64,000 nucleotides of DNA from Neopestalotiopsis rosae (GCA_023078685.1 JALGAS010000005.1:806001-870000); one strand, 5' to 3'. Numbered from the stretch's first letter, positions 1-13,109 are shown. The notes: generated from the sequence alone by a model not told the origin. Numbers and translations: made by a program.

Positions 1-3000
1 ACACAACAGACAATTACCATTTTGGCATAACAAGCGCCATCTGTCATCGAGTATGCCGACCGAGAAAATTTTCAATGAGTTAGTTAATCGCTGACCGACA
101 AGGTCAATCAACGTCCTGTGATCTCATTGCAATTGATATAGTCCATGTAAAAGTATATGAGGATAAGAGATCGACGGGTCCAAAGACAGTCTTGGCATTA
201 GCCGATGATGAGGTAGGTATGCGCTGAACCATAATGGGATAGTCGTCGAGTATGACGATGTCGGTGAGATAAACCCAGTATTGATAGTGTTGATAGTATC
301 GTCAAAGCAAGACTTGAATGAGCTAGGTGCCTGGCCCGTGTGGTTTCGATTCTCGGCGTCTCCAGCCTCCACTGGGGCCCACTACTGGCGCCATTGGGAT
401 TTGCAGACCCTGACAACCCTGTCGTCGATGTTTGATCGAACAAGAGGCGCGTTTTTGACTTGATGAGATCTGTCAGAACGTTCGAAACTGGTGATCAGCG
501 ATCTGCTGGATGGATAAGATGCCTGTGGGGAGCGGCATCTCTGCCCAGCTGTTATGCACAACCCATATTCAAGGTACGACTTCAGACGAACCGCAATACA
601 TAACACAATCATTATGTCCATATCCACTGCTTAATTATGCCAGCTGTATGATCGGTCGGAGGCGGCGGATCACTGCTGCCGAGCCTGTTTTGCAGAGGTC
701 GACAAGTAACCCCCTGTGTGTGAGATCCAGTACATAATATCCAGACCAGATGGAATCAAAAATGCTTGCATGAGGGCTGGCATCAAGTCATTCCAAGTGC
801 GTCGTCGCATGTCTCGTATGTATGCAGGCTATGTTAGGAAGTGAACCGTGTAACTGCACATGATATTAGAGCTGCAGCGAACCGACGACGCGTCTGCGGT
901 CAAATCCCTTACCGTAAAAGCAGGTACTAATCCATCTTACAGAGTTGGTAGTTGCTCTTACTTTCGAGCAGCATCCCTTGTTAGAGAATCTCTCGGTAGT
1001 GGCGGCCAGCCCGACGCATCGGTTCGTGCTATGGTTGACAGCGGCCTGGTGAACATTTCAAAAGCTGAATCTGCTTGTATCAAATAGGGTAGGCGAGTAG
1101 AAGTAGACAAGTAGTAAATGGTTATGCGCGACGAATGTGAGTAGCAACTGCTGGTTCTTCGGTCGAAAGTCTACGGCCAGGACCAGGGCGTGGGATTCTT
1201 GATGCCAAAGGTCGCTGGGCGCCGACCATACGGCGATGTTCCTGGGAAAAGACCGGCCTACCTGCTATAGTCCAACCTGCTTACTGCCCAAGGCGCATCA
1301 ACGGATAAACAGCCAACTCCACGGTGCGCAACGGCGGGCCAAGCGGTGTCCGCCTAGCTACTTGGCTACCTACAAAACTTCTACTTTTAGTAGTACGAGT
1401 GCATGTGGATGTCTCGAAGGGATAAAGAAGGTGGATTTATTACCAAAATGGTAAAATAAAAGCAGTAATGCGTTTGCTCCCTGAGAAAATGTAATTGTCG
1501 ATTGGAGCAGAAGAGATACAGGTCATCAGCCGTGGATGGAGCAACGCGGGGGCAGCACTGGAAGTGGTGCCCTGGCAGTGGTCAGTGTGCTTCGGGCAAG
1601 ACAGGCCAACTGGGCAGTGTTCTGGCAAGTCGTGATATTGGTAATGTAATGCCAAATGGCCACCCAGCCTCCCCTTGAAAGATGAAACACTGGGCAAACG
1701 GTAATGGAGATGTGTACCTGCATGACGACCAGGAAACCTTGAGAGGGAACAGATGCAGGGCAGCAGGGCAGTACAGGAAACTGCAGAGTGATGGGACGGC
1801 ATGACATGGCCCTGCTTCTTTTTTTCTTCTGTCCTGTCCTGTCCTTGGAGGGGAAGAGAGGGACAAGGACAGGTGCTTTTGCGCTTCTGGCCCTTCTTTT
1901 CTTCGCTTCTCTTCCCACTCCTGTCTGTCCTGTACCTGCTTCGTAAAGAGTTCCCAATTTTTCCGATGAGGTTACTCTGCGCATCCCTGGAAATGCGCGC
2001 CTACATGAGCTAGCGCCTACGGTATTAGGCGGTACGTAGCAGTAAAAATTGGGGCTCGAACGGCGGGAAACTGGAGCTGGTTTAGCGGGTCGAAATGCCC
2101 TGGTCCCATCAGCGCCATCTGCCATCAATGCTCAGACCTCAATGGCGTCCCCCCTGCTGGCGCAGAAAACGGCGCCAAATTCTAGATAATTTCGCCAAGG
2201 TCCCGCTCGAGCTGTCAGTCAGAGTCTCTTGTCTGTGTCAGTGCCAGTTTATGACTGAACGTGTGGTTATGGGCGAGAGCATGTGTAAAGATAGAACAAA
2301 GTGCCCTGTCTGTCCTGTGTCTATCCATCTGGGTCGCGGGCTGGGGGAATAACGAGATTAATGTGAACCGATGTTCTGGACGACTCTGCTTCTTTTCTCA
2401 ACCTTCTCTTATTACCTGCCCCCCCTTTGGCAAATCCCTACCATGCAATTGCCCTGTACCTGACTTTTGGGCCATAAGGGAATCCATCTGGTAGTGTGTC
2501 GCGACTTTCTCACCCACCTCGAGTGCTTCTCCGTCCGATAGTCGTTTGTCGAAAGCAATAATCCATCTTCGCACGAGGCAACGGCGCCGGTGTCTGTCAG
2601 TCAATTCAACCAACCAGCTCTCGCTGTTCGTCCCGCCAGGTGGTGCTGTAGATTCTGTGCCTGGGCTGGAATTGGAGGACCGGCTAGGCTTTAGACGGCT
2701 ACGATCAGCAGAAGGGGCCCCCGTGCGACAAGTCCCGTCTAATCTTAACCCAAAGTGACAAAACCTCGCCAGCTCCCGAACCGAATCTCTGTGCTGCTGC
2801 CCCTCGGGTTTTGTTCTCGTCCTCTTTTAGCTGCATGAGGCTTCTCATCCTTGGGGTCTTCATCGCAATCGCTTATCCCGCCTTCGTCTTGTCAGTCGGT
2901 CGGCCGGTCAGCAGTCAATTCAGCGTTTGTTGCGCTTGATGCGACCCCATCGCAAGAAAGGAACCTTGGGACTTTTTCGAAAAGAAGCGCCTCCTGCGCA

Positions 3001-3656
3001 GGCTGGAGCCGGCATTCTATTTTACTACGGTACGCTCCAACGTAACGAGAAGCTGCATATGCACCTCACCTGCTGCTTGTACCCATCTCTCTCCATCCCA
3101 TCTCCATCCACCTCGTCTTAGCTGCAGCATTGATCTGAGCGCCCGCCCCTTTTACTTCGCGGCAGAAACCTTGGGTGGACAAAATCATTGCCAGCAGTCA
3201 ATATTGTTTTTTCCCCTTTCGTCAGCCAGTGCTGCGAAAACAAAAAAGAAAATAAATAAAAATTAAAAGGGACAAAAAAACGAACAGCCACCAAGTCCAG
3301 ATAGTCGCAAAGTTCGCGCAGCTGCTTTGGTTTTAGTCTGACGCTCGCCCAGGAGAACCAGCACCAACGACTGGCAAGCGGCGCCTCCTTGCTGTAACAG
3401 CACGCACTATCATACGACACCGCCAGGACAGCGCGCACTTATCGCACTGCACCCAGTATCAAACGCGCTTCTTCCCAAGGTACTCAGTCGGCCGTGCCTT
3501 AACGATCGCAATTGGGTGGTCTCACTCACTTTACTGGCCATACAATCTGTACAACTGGCACGCCACCTTTCTCTTCCCACTCCCTCCAACATATTTGACT
3601 TTTCGGTGTCGAAACGTCTTCTGCCTACCAACAAAACGGTACGGCAGCCAGCTAGA
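1..3656. other. Gene-poor left end and distal upstream region of the Kin4-like kinase
   Basis: I see no convincing coding region on either strand. Open frames here are short, lack splice partners and have biased or repetitive composition. The right part is pyrimidine-rich, as in fungal promoters and long leaders. The kinase transcript may begin inside this stretch, but no transcription start can be fixed from the sequence. Confidence 0.5.
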
Positions 3657-3693
3657 CCTACCTACCTACCTACCTACCTACCTACCTACCTAC
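3657..3693 (+). repeat. (CCTA)n microsatellite in the kinase leader
   Basis: About nine tandem CCTA units, visible directly. The repeat lies inside a possible 5'UTR intron: GTACGG at 3639 and a pyrimidine-rich TTTAG ending at 3705. It makes a natural polypyrimidine tract before that acceptor. The intron is an inference; the repeat is not. Confidence 0.9.
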
Positions 3694-4239
3694 ACCTACC
3701 TTTAGGCAGGGGGTGATAATTGCAGCCCAAAGAGGATCCAATCCCGATTACTACAGCTGAAACCACGGACAATTCCAATCTGTCTTTCTCTTTCCAATCT
3801 TTGGATTTTCTTCCTTCGGCCATTTGCTGCGTTGTCTTTTGACCAACTGCGACACTTAATTCTGGCCACTTGTTTCTGCGTGGAGCAGAAAAGCAGTACA
3901 AACTACGGGCCCAAACACGACCTGTGCGCCTCACCACCAATTCCGCAACGGGAGAACGAAGGAAAAAAAAGAAGCGGCAGCACTAATATATCGTATCGAT
4001 CCGCCCGCCTTGCTACGAAAGGCGGACTCTTTGGACGATTCATTCCGAGCAGCACAATCTTTGTTTGCTCATTTCCTCTTATCAGTGTCTTGACTGGCGA
4101 CAGAAGGAAAGCACACCGAGGCTATCGGAAGTTCCCAGCGTCCAACCCTACCCCAACAACCGTCCACGTGCTTCTCGCTTTGCGTCGTTTCGCGAATCGT
4201 CTTGTTTGGGTGTCTAACCAATTTATGGATTTTTAGCTG

Positions 4240-4320
4240 GTACGTTTTTCTCAAAATCCAGCAGCAAATAGGTATCTCGTCTTATTCTTTGGCGGCGTTC
4301 AGAGCCACCTACTTCTACAG
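4240..4320 (+). other. Probable 5'UTR intron of the Kin4-like kinase
   Basis: GTACGT at 4240 is followed 81 nt later by CTTCTACAG ending at 4320, about 65 nt before the ATG at 4386. Donor, length and acceptor match the introns seen in coding sequence here. No protein frame constrains it, so RNA reads are needed. Confidence 0.45.
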
Positions 4321-4385
4321 ATACCACTTCGTGTAGGCCAGGCAAGCCAGCTTTGTTGTCATTTGGCTCTGGCGGCGCGTAGAAC

Positions 4386-7300
4386 ATGTCGTCGGCCGCA
4401 TTGCAACCACCTGCACATCAACCAGCCTCACTGTCAGGGCTCGAACAATACACTCCGACCCATTCGCCCGGCAGGGAGGAATATTATGCAAAGGAGAATC
4501 AAGCTGCCACATCACCTGCATCCTCAAAGCGCCCGTCTAGAAGAACGAGCGGCCAGACGCCTGCATACCCCGAATATAATAACACGCCCACAATGACGTC
4601 GCGCACTGCTCTGGCTTCACCCATGCCAGTAACGGCTGGCGATCAAGCAGCCTCCTCGAGTCGCAGAAGACACGATCCTCCGATTGCCCCGCCCCGGGTA
4701 TCATCCTCGCAACAAGACACATCGTCGTCGAGAAGAGCTGCTCGTGAAGCAGAACGGGCAAACTCCTCCCGAAGAGCTGAAAGCAACAAGGTCGCATCGA
4801 ATGGATACGAAGAGTCGAGCTCCAGGAGAAGACCGTCGCAACAAGATGGTGTACCGTCCGGCTCGAGAGAGGGATACACAACAACAATCCCAATTAGGTC
4901 AAACACCAGCTCTTCCTCCAAGCAACTATCGCGCGAGGCTAGCGAAGTGTTAAACCAAATTATCGTGTCTCAGCCTGAGGAGGACTTGGAACGAGAACAG
5001 GAAAGACTGGAGGAGGCCCAACCTCACCATGCGGCGCCCTCGCATGAAGATTATGACGATGTTGCAACACCGCCACCAATAGCAGCGACCAGAGACGACA
5101 GCCGGCAAGGCCGCCGAAGCCGCCACGATCACTCCAAAAAGGAAAAGACATCGAGATTTGGAGACTACTACCTCGGTCACACCATAGGAGAAGGTGAATT
5201 CGGCAAGGTCAAGCTTGGCTGGAAGCACGACGACAGGGTGCAGGTAAGATAATACACCCATAACCATTTGACCATGATCTAACTTAGTGGAATCTCAGGT
5301 CGCCATTAAGCTCATCCGCCGCGACAGTGTTGGTGGCAACCCGTCGCGACTGGCCAAGATCTATCGCGAAGTAAACATTCTTCGCGGCGTTTCGCATCCC
5401 AACATTGTTCGATTACACGAGATGTCCGAGACAGAAAGATACATTGGAATAGTCTTGGAATACGCCTCCGGCGGCGAGCTATTTGATTACATCCTCACCC
5501 ATAGATACTTGAAGGACAACGCGGCCCGACGGCTGTTTGCGCAGCTCATCTCTGGAGTTGGTTATCTGCACAAGAAAGGTATCGTCCACCGAGACTTGAA
5601 GTTGGAGAACTTACTACTAGACCGCAACCGAAATATCATCATCACGGATTTTGGTTTTGCCAACACGTTTGACGCCAACGATGAGCTGAGCGAGGAGGAG
5701 GAGTTGGGACTGGGCGATCGCGACTATGTCAAGAAGATGGGACTCGACAGGAAGAAGGCCAATGGCTCGCGCAAGGGCGACCTTATGCAGACAAGTTGCG
5801 GTAGCCCTTGTTATGCAGCCCCCGAGCTGGTCGTCAGCGACTCGCTCTACACTGGTCGCAAAGTTGATGTCTGGAGTTGTGGTGTTATTCTCTACGCCAT
5901 GCTTGCCGGTTACCTCCCTTTCGACGATGATCCTGCGAACCCCGAGGGTGACAATATCAACCTGTTGTACAAGTACATTGTCAACACTCCATTGACCTTC
6001 CCGGAATATGTCACGCCTCATGCGCGGGATCTGTTGCGCCGCATCCTTGTGCCCAGTCCGCGAAAGCGAGCTGATCTGTTCGAGGTTGCCCGTCACAGCT
6101 GGCTCAGCGAGTACGCCCATATTGTCGAATTCATTACCAGCAGCACGACCACCTCCAACGAGATCCAGAACACGACTGTACCTACTTCGGATGAGGAATC
6201 GTCTGGTCTGCAGCGCAGCGCCTCGGTTCGTGAGCCGACCAAGGCCAAGCAGCCTGCCCCTGTGGTGGGTGAGATGGCCAGGAAAACCGGACAAGTCGAT
6301 CCTGATGAGGCAGCTGCACATGGCAAGCAAACAAGAGACACCAAGAGACGCACTGTTCAAGTCGAGTATGTGGCTCCTACGACACAGACCCAGCGGGGTG
6401 GTGAATCGTCTGGCCAGACTCCCCCTCGTGGCAAGACTCGAGCCCAGTCAGCCACCAGAGGAGCTGCAGAGACCCAAGCACCGACGGGCGACAAGCCGCT
6501 TCCCAGAGATCCACCCGTGGGTAAGGAAAAGTATACTGGATCACCTTCGCACCGCACGAGACCACCTAGTGCACACCAGAATGTGAACGCACCGGCACCA
6601 AGACCAGTTCGTGACGCAGGCCGCTCGACCTCGGAAGGCTACAGGAACACTGTCTCCGGATCCACGACAACTGGACGGCCGACAACTGGGGGATCAACGC
6701 ACTCTGCTGGATCTCGACACGCCCTTGGCGCTGGTGCCACCCGTGCTTCGTATGGTCAGCCCATACCCCCTACCGTTGCCGGTACTAACGCGCAAGGAAG
6801 GATGTCTCAACCGACTGGCGGATCCAAGAACTACGTCATTTCGAACCCAATGCCCCAAGAACAAGGCGACATGGATTTCGGCCGCCCCAGTGTCAGCACT
6901 GGTGGTGTACCTCCCAAATTTGCCCGCCTCTCGGGATACCAGAACACCCCTTCGCACTCATCAGGGGGCTCCAGCAAAGGCCACAAGCGGTCCAACACGA
7001 TTGGCGAAATTGGCGGCAAGATCTTTGGACGCAGCGGATCCATATTTGGAGGCCGCAGGAAGCGTGACTCGCAACCACCGGCCGAGAAGCCCAGCAGGAA
7101 ATACCCGCCAGTCAGCATGTCGAACACCATGCCTGGTGAGGCAGGCGTTCGGCCTTCGATGGAATCTAGGCGATCATTCTCTCAGACCTTGGGCCTGGCT
7201 CGGAAACGTAGTGGTAGCGTAGCCGGATCCCACACGTCTCAAGAGAGGCCATCCAACCCGCGTCGCTTCTCCTTGATGAGGGCGATGGGTCTGAGCAGAG

Positions 7301-7821
7301 ACAACAATGCAAGCCCGACCCCAGATACCAACTCGTCTCAACCATCGCCAAGACTCGAAGGCCAGCAACCTGAGGACTATGGCCGATATGGCGAGCCACC
7401 ATATGACGTTGAGCCGAACGTAGATGGCGCTTACGACGATTCGCAAGGCCGTGGTAGTCCCATGATGGAGGCACCAACTTCGCACCCATCCCGTCATACG
7501 CGATATCAGTCGGGATCCCGGTCGAATGCAATTCCTGCGCACTTGCCTCAAGGTGCAGCACAGAACTCGGCGTCCGACTCATCTGTCGACCGCACCGGGC
7601 GAAGGCCGCCGAATGCAGCGCCTTACCAGACCGGCTATGATTCAGAAGGACGACCTGCTGGCCGCAACCGGGGCGTCCTCCAGAAGAACAGGAGGTTCGT
7701 TGATGCTTATGATGGAGAAGAATACGGCAGGGCCGGTGATCATGCAGGAAGCAGCGGTGCCGCGAAGAGAGTCATGGATTTCTTCAGACGACGAGGAAAG
7801 GCACGAGGTGGCGAGGCCTGA
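4386..7821 (+). CDS. Kin4/Frk1-type CAMK-group serine/threonine protein kinase
   Basis: Exons 4386-5243 and 5299-7821 (55-nt intron, phase 0) give 1126 aa. The first ~255 residues are Ser/Arg-rich and disordered. The kinase domain starts with a glycine loop (GEGEFG) split from its VAIK lysine motif by the intron. It continues with HRDLKLEN, DFGFAN and CGSPCYAAPE. About 45 charged residues sit between DFG and the CGSPCYAAPE segment, so the activation segment is longer than usual. The ~550-residue C-terminal tail is low complexity and ends in a basic Arg-rich motif (FFRRRGKARG). The motif set resembles Kin4/Frk1 and other Snf1-related fungal kinases. In yeast, Kin4 enforces the spindle position checkpoint; that role is inferred here. 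The ATG is in frame and preceded by a possible leader intron. Confidence 0.88.
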
Positions 7822-9587
7822 CTCTATCGGGACGGCAACAGGATACGAGCAGAAACCCCCGAGGAATAAGGCATCGGCCTTCAACTCATCCGAGGGCCGT
7901 CATTTTTCACGATTCTCGCTCTGCGCCAGCTGAATGAAGTTCAGCTTCTGACAATACCCTCCACTCACGAATACGGAAGAGGCAATTTCAGGTTTCTGAA
8001 AAAAAGATTTGTGCATTCATACGGAAATGGCATTGTAATCCACACGACAGCGATCCTCCACCTCTGTTGATTTATTTATTTATTTTTAGTTTTGTTGTCC
8101 CTTTTGTCCTCTATTTCCCCTTTTCGCTTTTCGAGCGACTTCGACACCTAATACCATTCTCTGGCATTTATGTACTCTGTTCTCAATTCCGAGATGTCAC
8201 CCCTGAACCACGACAAATCTGGGCATGGATGAGCACGCCTGGTGCGCGATGATGGGGAAATGATGACGAACGTGGTTTGTGAGAATGGCCACAAGCTACG
8301 GAGCAGGAAACAAATTCATTTTAGATCATGTCCAGTTCGTGGCAGGACGAATAATTCGAAAGACATTTTGGGAGTTTTCTGGCTGCTTTATTTGGTCTTT
8401 TTTCTCGGTACGTTTTCTGGCGGAATAGAGCAGAAACGTACAAAGCGGGCGGGGGATTTGGAGGGAAAACCGCCGCCTGGGTAGTAGACAGACAGAGAGT
8501 GTTGGGGAGGGTGGTGATCATGTTTCTATCAGTATTGTAGTAAGGCGATGAGGAAGAGAGAATAAAGGAAAGAGATATGAGAGCGAAAGGAAGATTTAAT
8601 TTGTTAACATCTAAATCACCCAACAACTCGATTGAAGAAGATGATCTCCAAAACGCATTGTGAACATGCGAGTGAGCCCAAGTACGTGAAATGCCTCTAT
8701 GCTGGAGTTGGCTACTATTCGGTAGGAAGGTATGCATACATGATAGTGATCATCAATAGCAACGATCTGGGTCCCAACATGGCATATTCGCTTCTCCCGT
8801 ATTCTGCAGGCCATGTTGGCAACCGCAAAGATGAAGCTCGAAACCATGCCGTAGACGGGGAAGATGTCGAGGTTGCGTTCTTGGGAGTCGGCCGCTTCAA
8901 GACATGCATATGAATAGTCCCGAAGCAACATAAAATCAACCATTGCATAAGAAACGGTGATTGGCTAAGAGTATTAGCTCTATGTATGGCCAACGGGTGC
9001 AACCTATCAAATGTCCATTATCCAACGCGATTGCAGCAGACTGTTTGTTTCATGAACCGGGACATTGCATAGACATATATGCCTCTTTCCCCCTTGAAGA
9101 TCGACAAACGAATATGACGACTACCAAGTGGGGGGTGGTGAAGTCAGTTGCCAGGTTAGTTGTGTGAGGAGACGGGGAGGTCCGCTCCATCCCCCAGCGT
9201 GTGTACGAGATATGTACATAGAAAAGCAACAAAACCTTAGATAAACCTTCCTTGCCGTTTGCAACCACTCGTCACTTTCCCGGGGTCCTGCCTTCTTTTC
9301 AAACAAACGGCGGCCCTGGGGCGCAATGGTACCAAGAGTATGTAGCGCGATAACCCGCGGCACTCTCCCCCCCCCCCCCCCCCCCGGACCTGATCAGACT
9401 ATTGACAAATTGGCAGGCCCCTTATCAGTTGGTAGCGATCTAGCTCAGACTCATCAACACCTCTGGAACTTCTCTGGGGAGTATGCTGGAGTGTGCTGTA
9501 GCTCTTCATCTGCTCATATTCCAATCACCAAGGTTTCCACCCTGTCAGCAAACATTGGGCATCTAAAAAGAGCAAGAAGCAGAAAAG
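7822..9587. other. Intergenic: kinase 3' region and zinc-finger gene promoter
   Basis: It holds the kinase 3'UTR, several poly-T/A stretches and a 19-C homopolymer (9367-9385). I see no credible gene. A 110-codon open frame on the minus strand (8611-8943) has no recognisable motif and no splice partners. Confidence 0.5.
9367..9385. repeat. C19 homopolymer
   Basis: Nineteen consecutive C residues, about 200 bp upstream of the C2H2 zinc-finger gene. The length is likely polymorphic or imprecise because sequencing and polymerases slip on such runs. Confidence 0.9.
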
Positions 9588-10539
9588 ATGCATCCACAGT
9601 GTGGCTCCTGCAACCGGAGCTTTCCGGCTGGCTTCAGAGCTCGCGACAATCATTGCCAGTCTACAGGCCACTCGTGGCCGTTATTTGAATGCGACACATG
9701 CGCATTTTGCTTCAGGAATGAAGCTGCAAGATTCAACCATATGCAGGTGGCGAACCACTTCAAATTCGAGTGCCAGTTCTGCAATTTGACCTGGCCATCA
9801 CAGTCGGACTGTCATCAACACGAGCGCGATGGCCATCAGTATTGTCACGAATGCGAAAGAACATTCATGAACGCCAACAATCTGAAACAGGTATGGCCAA
9901 AGTATCTTGACCCTTGATAACCTATTACTGGCACACAAAGCTCATAACATTGACCAGCATCTACAATCCCGCACACATGTTGGCCAGGGAATGACTTGCC
10001 CTTTCTGCCAAGGCAGCTTCACCACGGCCACTGGCCTCACGCATCATCTCGAGAGGGGATCATGTCCGAGAGCAACCAACCTGAATCGCGAGACAATCTT
10101 CAGGGCTCTTCGTAGCAGGGACACGGGTGGTGTACTCACCAACAACCTGCTCGAGTGGCACGGCGACGCCCAATACTCGGTCACGGACCGGGCGTACAAC
10201 TATAATCGCCAGGCTTGGGAATGCTACTTGTGTCATCGGCTCTTCAACAGCAGCGGCGGTCTTAACCAGCATCTGAACTCTCCTGCTCGTAAGTCATATA
10301 TATTTACCCCTTCAGTGCCTCGATGGTAATCGACCGAACATGCGGCTAACCATGAATGCTTCTCTACAGACCAGTCGAACCTGTACCACTGCCCCAAGCA
10401 AAGTTGTGGCAAGCAATTCAAGAACTTGGCAGCAGTCATCAACCACCTCGAGAGTGAATCGTGCGGCTATACACGCTTTGCCAATGTCCAGCAGGTCGTT
10501 CCTGGCGTGCTGAGTGGACACAGAATGATTGGCTTCTGA
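9588..10539 (+). CDS. C2H2 zinc-finger protein with about seven fingers
   Basis: Exons 9588-9890, 9958-10288 and 10370-10539 give 267 aa. Introns are 67 nt (phase 0) and 81 nt (phase 1). Seven C-x2/4-C...H-type fingers run through almost the whole protein. The first splice rebuilds a finger across the junction (NNLKQ joined to HLQSRTH), and the second rebuilds HLNSPAH; both support the model. Fingers 5 and 7 end in Cys rather than a second His (C2HC). This small all-finger architecture is widespread in filamentous fungi. Function is not established; nucleic-acid or protein binding in the nucleus is inferred. It lies between the kinase and the SMP gene on the same strand with no shared promoter. 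Confidence 0.88.
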
Positions 10540-11430
10540 TGACAGCGGCTGTTTCCACCCCATTGACGCTGGTTGTGCTGTATCGAACATGGACTGACAG
10601 TCGACGACAATGTCTGAACTGTATAGGTGGCACCAGGTTGAGGAATGTGGCCGGCTTGAAAGTCGCTCACTGGTCTTGACCATACCGTGAGGCGGAAGAT
10701 TCGTTGCTCTCCTATTGAAGTGGGCGGATCACAGCTGTTGAAATTCCCAGTGCCTTATTACAGAACTGTACCGGGTAGTGATCTTACAATTTCATGTTTG
10801 TGTTGATCGCAAGAGATGGCATGTATTGATGCCAAAATGCGTGAGATGGATGGCTAAGATGCAGCGGCTACTTTGTACCTTGCGCATGAGATTTCATTTA
10901 GACTTCTTGGGCGCACTCCACTCCGACTGATGGAACAGAAATAAATATGAATAATCGGTCTACCACTTGAGAATTGCCTTTGATAAATTTATATGCATCG
11001 TTCAGACAAAGCGAAAAGTTCTGGCGTTCGGTGTAGTTGCAAAGTGGATGACACCTTGACCATTGTCGTCATACTGAATAGTAAGGAAAGAAGGAATGGA
11101 CTCATTGCAGTCAATTCGCGACTTCTTGTCGTCTATTGGACACGTGTGGTAATTTTGGGTAGTTGAGGTTCAGGATGATATGTAGTGTAGCTGACGTATG
11201 AAGTCATACAGTCGTCACTGTGCTCCTTGTCGTGCTGCATAACTGAATAGATGGAACAATAATCCGGTCGTGATTCATTTCATTCCGCAGATATCCAGGC
11301 CACTCTATACTGTACAGTGAAGAGAAAACAACTTATCTTCCTTACCTTGATACCTACCTATTCACCCTCCTACTCAATTGACTTGCTTAGTCTAAAGCAA
11401 AAACAGTACCTACACACCCAGCACGCTACC
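10540..11430. other. Intergenic: promoter of the SMP gene
   Basis: No coding potential seen. The last ~150 bp are rich in pyrimidines and contain several AG acceptor-like sites (for example CCCAG ending at 11420). A non-coding or start-bearing upstream exon for the SMP gene could therefore lie here, but I could not identify one with an ATG in the right phase. Confidence 0.4.
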
Positions 11431-11880
11431 GTGGCTTCTGATCTGCCAACCAAGGACCAGCTGCACCAGCAGGTCGTCGACGGCCGCCCGATCACCATGG
11501 CCGAGGTGGCAGACATTGCTCATGCCGAGTCTGAGAGATCAGACGCCGGCCCGATCAAGGGCGGATCCGCCGCGACGGCGCAGAGCCTGCATAACAAGCA
11601 GCAGAACTTTCTGGAAAAGGCTGGCGAGGTTGCGCGCAAGTATCCTGGCGAGATCACCAAGCAAGATGCTGCCGAGGTCCAGCGCGCAGAGGTATGTTAT
11701 ATGAATAACAACCAATAGCTCCGTTTGAGAACAGTCTTGTCATCGTCCAGTAACGCAGCTATTAACCTTTTCTCCAATACCTAGGCCCGACTCCTGGGTG
11801 AGCGTCCTGGCAAGGGGTCTACGTCGGCTCAGGTGCAGTCGTTTGCAGACCAGAATGCTGCTTCGATAGACAAGCGATGA
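11431..11880 (+). CDS. SMP (seed maturation protein)-like stress protein with a non-ATG start
   Basis: Exons 11431-11691 and 11785-11880 (93-nt intron, phase 0) give 118 aa. The protein is hydrophilic and Ala/Lys/Glu-rich. It carries the repeated-helix pattern of fungal SMP-domain proteins: AAT..S near residue 45, KYPGEITK, then LGERPGKGS and a Gln/Ala-rich end. Such proteins are linked to desiccation and stress tolerance; that role is inferred. Homology-like sequence begins exactly at a GTG (11431) in the context CTACC-GTG-GC, where relatives I recall have ATG. The frame is open upstream to a TAA at 11260 and contains no ATG. The first in-frame ATG is at 11497, 22 codons in, and would remove the conserved N-terminus. 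Near-cognate initiation, an unseen upstream exon, or loss of the start codon are all possible. Confidence 0.72.
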
Positions 11881-13109
11881 TGTTGAAGGTTGAAGGTCGG
11901 TTGAAGTTTTGCAATTTTGGAATCAAGAGCCTACTATATTTTCCCTCCCCTTTATGGGGTCATGTAGTAGTTCGTATTCTGGAAGGTTGGAACAATCATG
12001 GTAGACCCCGTGGCGAATGGCACTGCAACGGTGACACTTTTTGCGAGGCTCGGTTTCGGGTAGATCAAGTGTGCTGTTCTTCCGTCCAGAGAAGAGGAAA
12101 AATATGTAAGGGTTCAGGCAAAGGAGAAAGGCAAAGCCTATTACGGTCAGTAGTCTGTATCATGGGATTTCACGGCCGAATGACCATCCCTGGTCCTGGA
12201 AAATAAAAAGGAGACATTACCACAAATAGTTCAGCAACAAGTTTCCATTTGAGTGTAACCTTTGCTAACCTCGGTGACCCCCCTTAAGCGATCTTGCGAT
12301 ATTGATCGTCTCCACTATATCCGTCAAAGGGTTCGGTCGCCGCCGCCGCTTGCGGTTTGTCAATCTTTATGATAATGTTACCTTGCAACTGTGCACTTGG
12401 TAGTTCAGTAGGTAACGCTGCCGAGGGCGGGCAACAAGTCTCCCAACTGACCACGAATATGACGAGGGGTTTCGCCGACGACGCGCTTGCATGGCCGAAA
12501 AGAGAAATCCGGGGGCAGACGCTCCCCAAACTAAACCCCCGGTTCGCCGCCGTGCGCATCGCATGCTGGGCAGGGCAGGGGTCCGGTCCCCTGTCGCTGG
12601 ATCCGGTATTACGAGCAGCTTGTTTGAGATGGGAGATTATACCCCACAGTCGGCACTTAGACAAGCTCTGCCACGGCTCTACTCCAAACGACCAGTCGAA
12701 ACACCATGGAGAGTAGTAATATGTAAACGGGGTCCGATGCGGCTCAGCCATTCGTGGAAGAAAAACAATCAACGTTGAACAAGACTAACGCCCGGTTCGG
12801 CCGGACCAAGCGAACGGAGGCTGAAAAGAGCTAACAATACGTTGGACTAGTATGTAGTAGTAGTTAGTGTAGTTCAGGTAACCGAACCTGGCAAGTATGG
12901 TAAATGAGAGGAATGATGTAGATAGTTGGGGGAAAAAAAAGAAACAATGGTATAAGCTGGTTTGCCACTGACTGCTGGAGAGGATTGGGTTATAAGTCGA
13001 CGGGATATCCTGCTGCAGAGCTTGTTCCATTGACACTTTTGCCAACCCATCCATTCTCTTCTCCCTCCTCTTGGCACTCCTTTCCACTCATTCACTTGCA
13101 ACAACAAAG
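11881..13109. other. Intergenic: SMP 3' region and GH12 promoter
   Basis: The left part is the SMP 3' region. From about 12280 the sequence becomes GC-rich with several CGG/CCG triplets, then pyrimidine-rich close to the GH12 start. Open frames on both strands in 12284-12778 overlap one another and show no family motif. I read this as promoter rather than gene. Confidence 0.5.
12991..12996 (+). promoter_or_regulatory. TATA-like element of the GH12 gene
   Basis: TATAAG lies 119 nt upstream of the ATG at 13110, followed by a pyrimidine-rich leader (TCTCTTCTCCCTCC). This spacing is normal for a strongly expressed secreted-enzyme gene. The transcription start is inferred, not seen. Confidence 0.5.

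Noticed and set aside
1440..2128. Minus-strand frame of 200 codons in the left region
   Set aside because: Overlaps other frames on both strands. Composition is Arg/Lys/Pro-rich without motifs, consistent with pyrimidine-rich promoter DNA.
4643..7582. Many antisense frames over the Kin4-like kinase
   Set aside because: The sense frame has complete kinase motifs; the others are shadows.
8611..9363. Minus-strand frames before the zinc-finger gene
   Set aside because: No motif, no splice partner, and they cross the region of simple sequence.
12284..12778. Overlapping 95-162 codon frames upstream of GH12
   Set aside because: Frames open on both strands with no motif or introns; position and TATA spacing fit a promoter.
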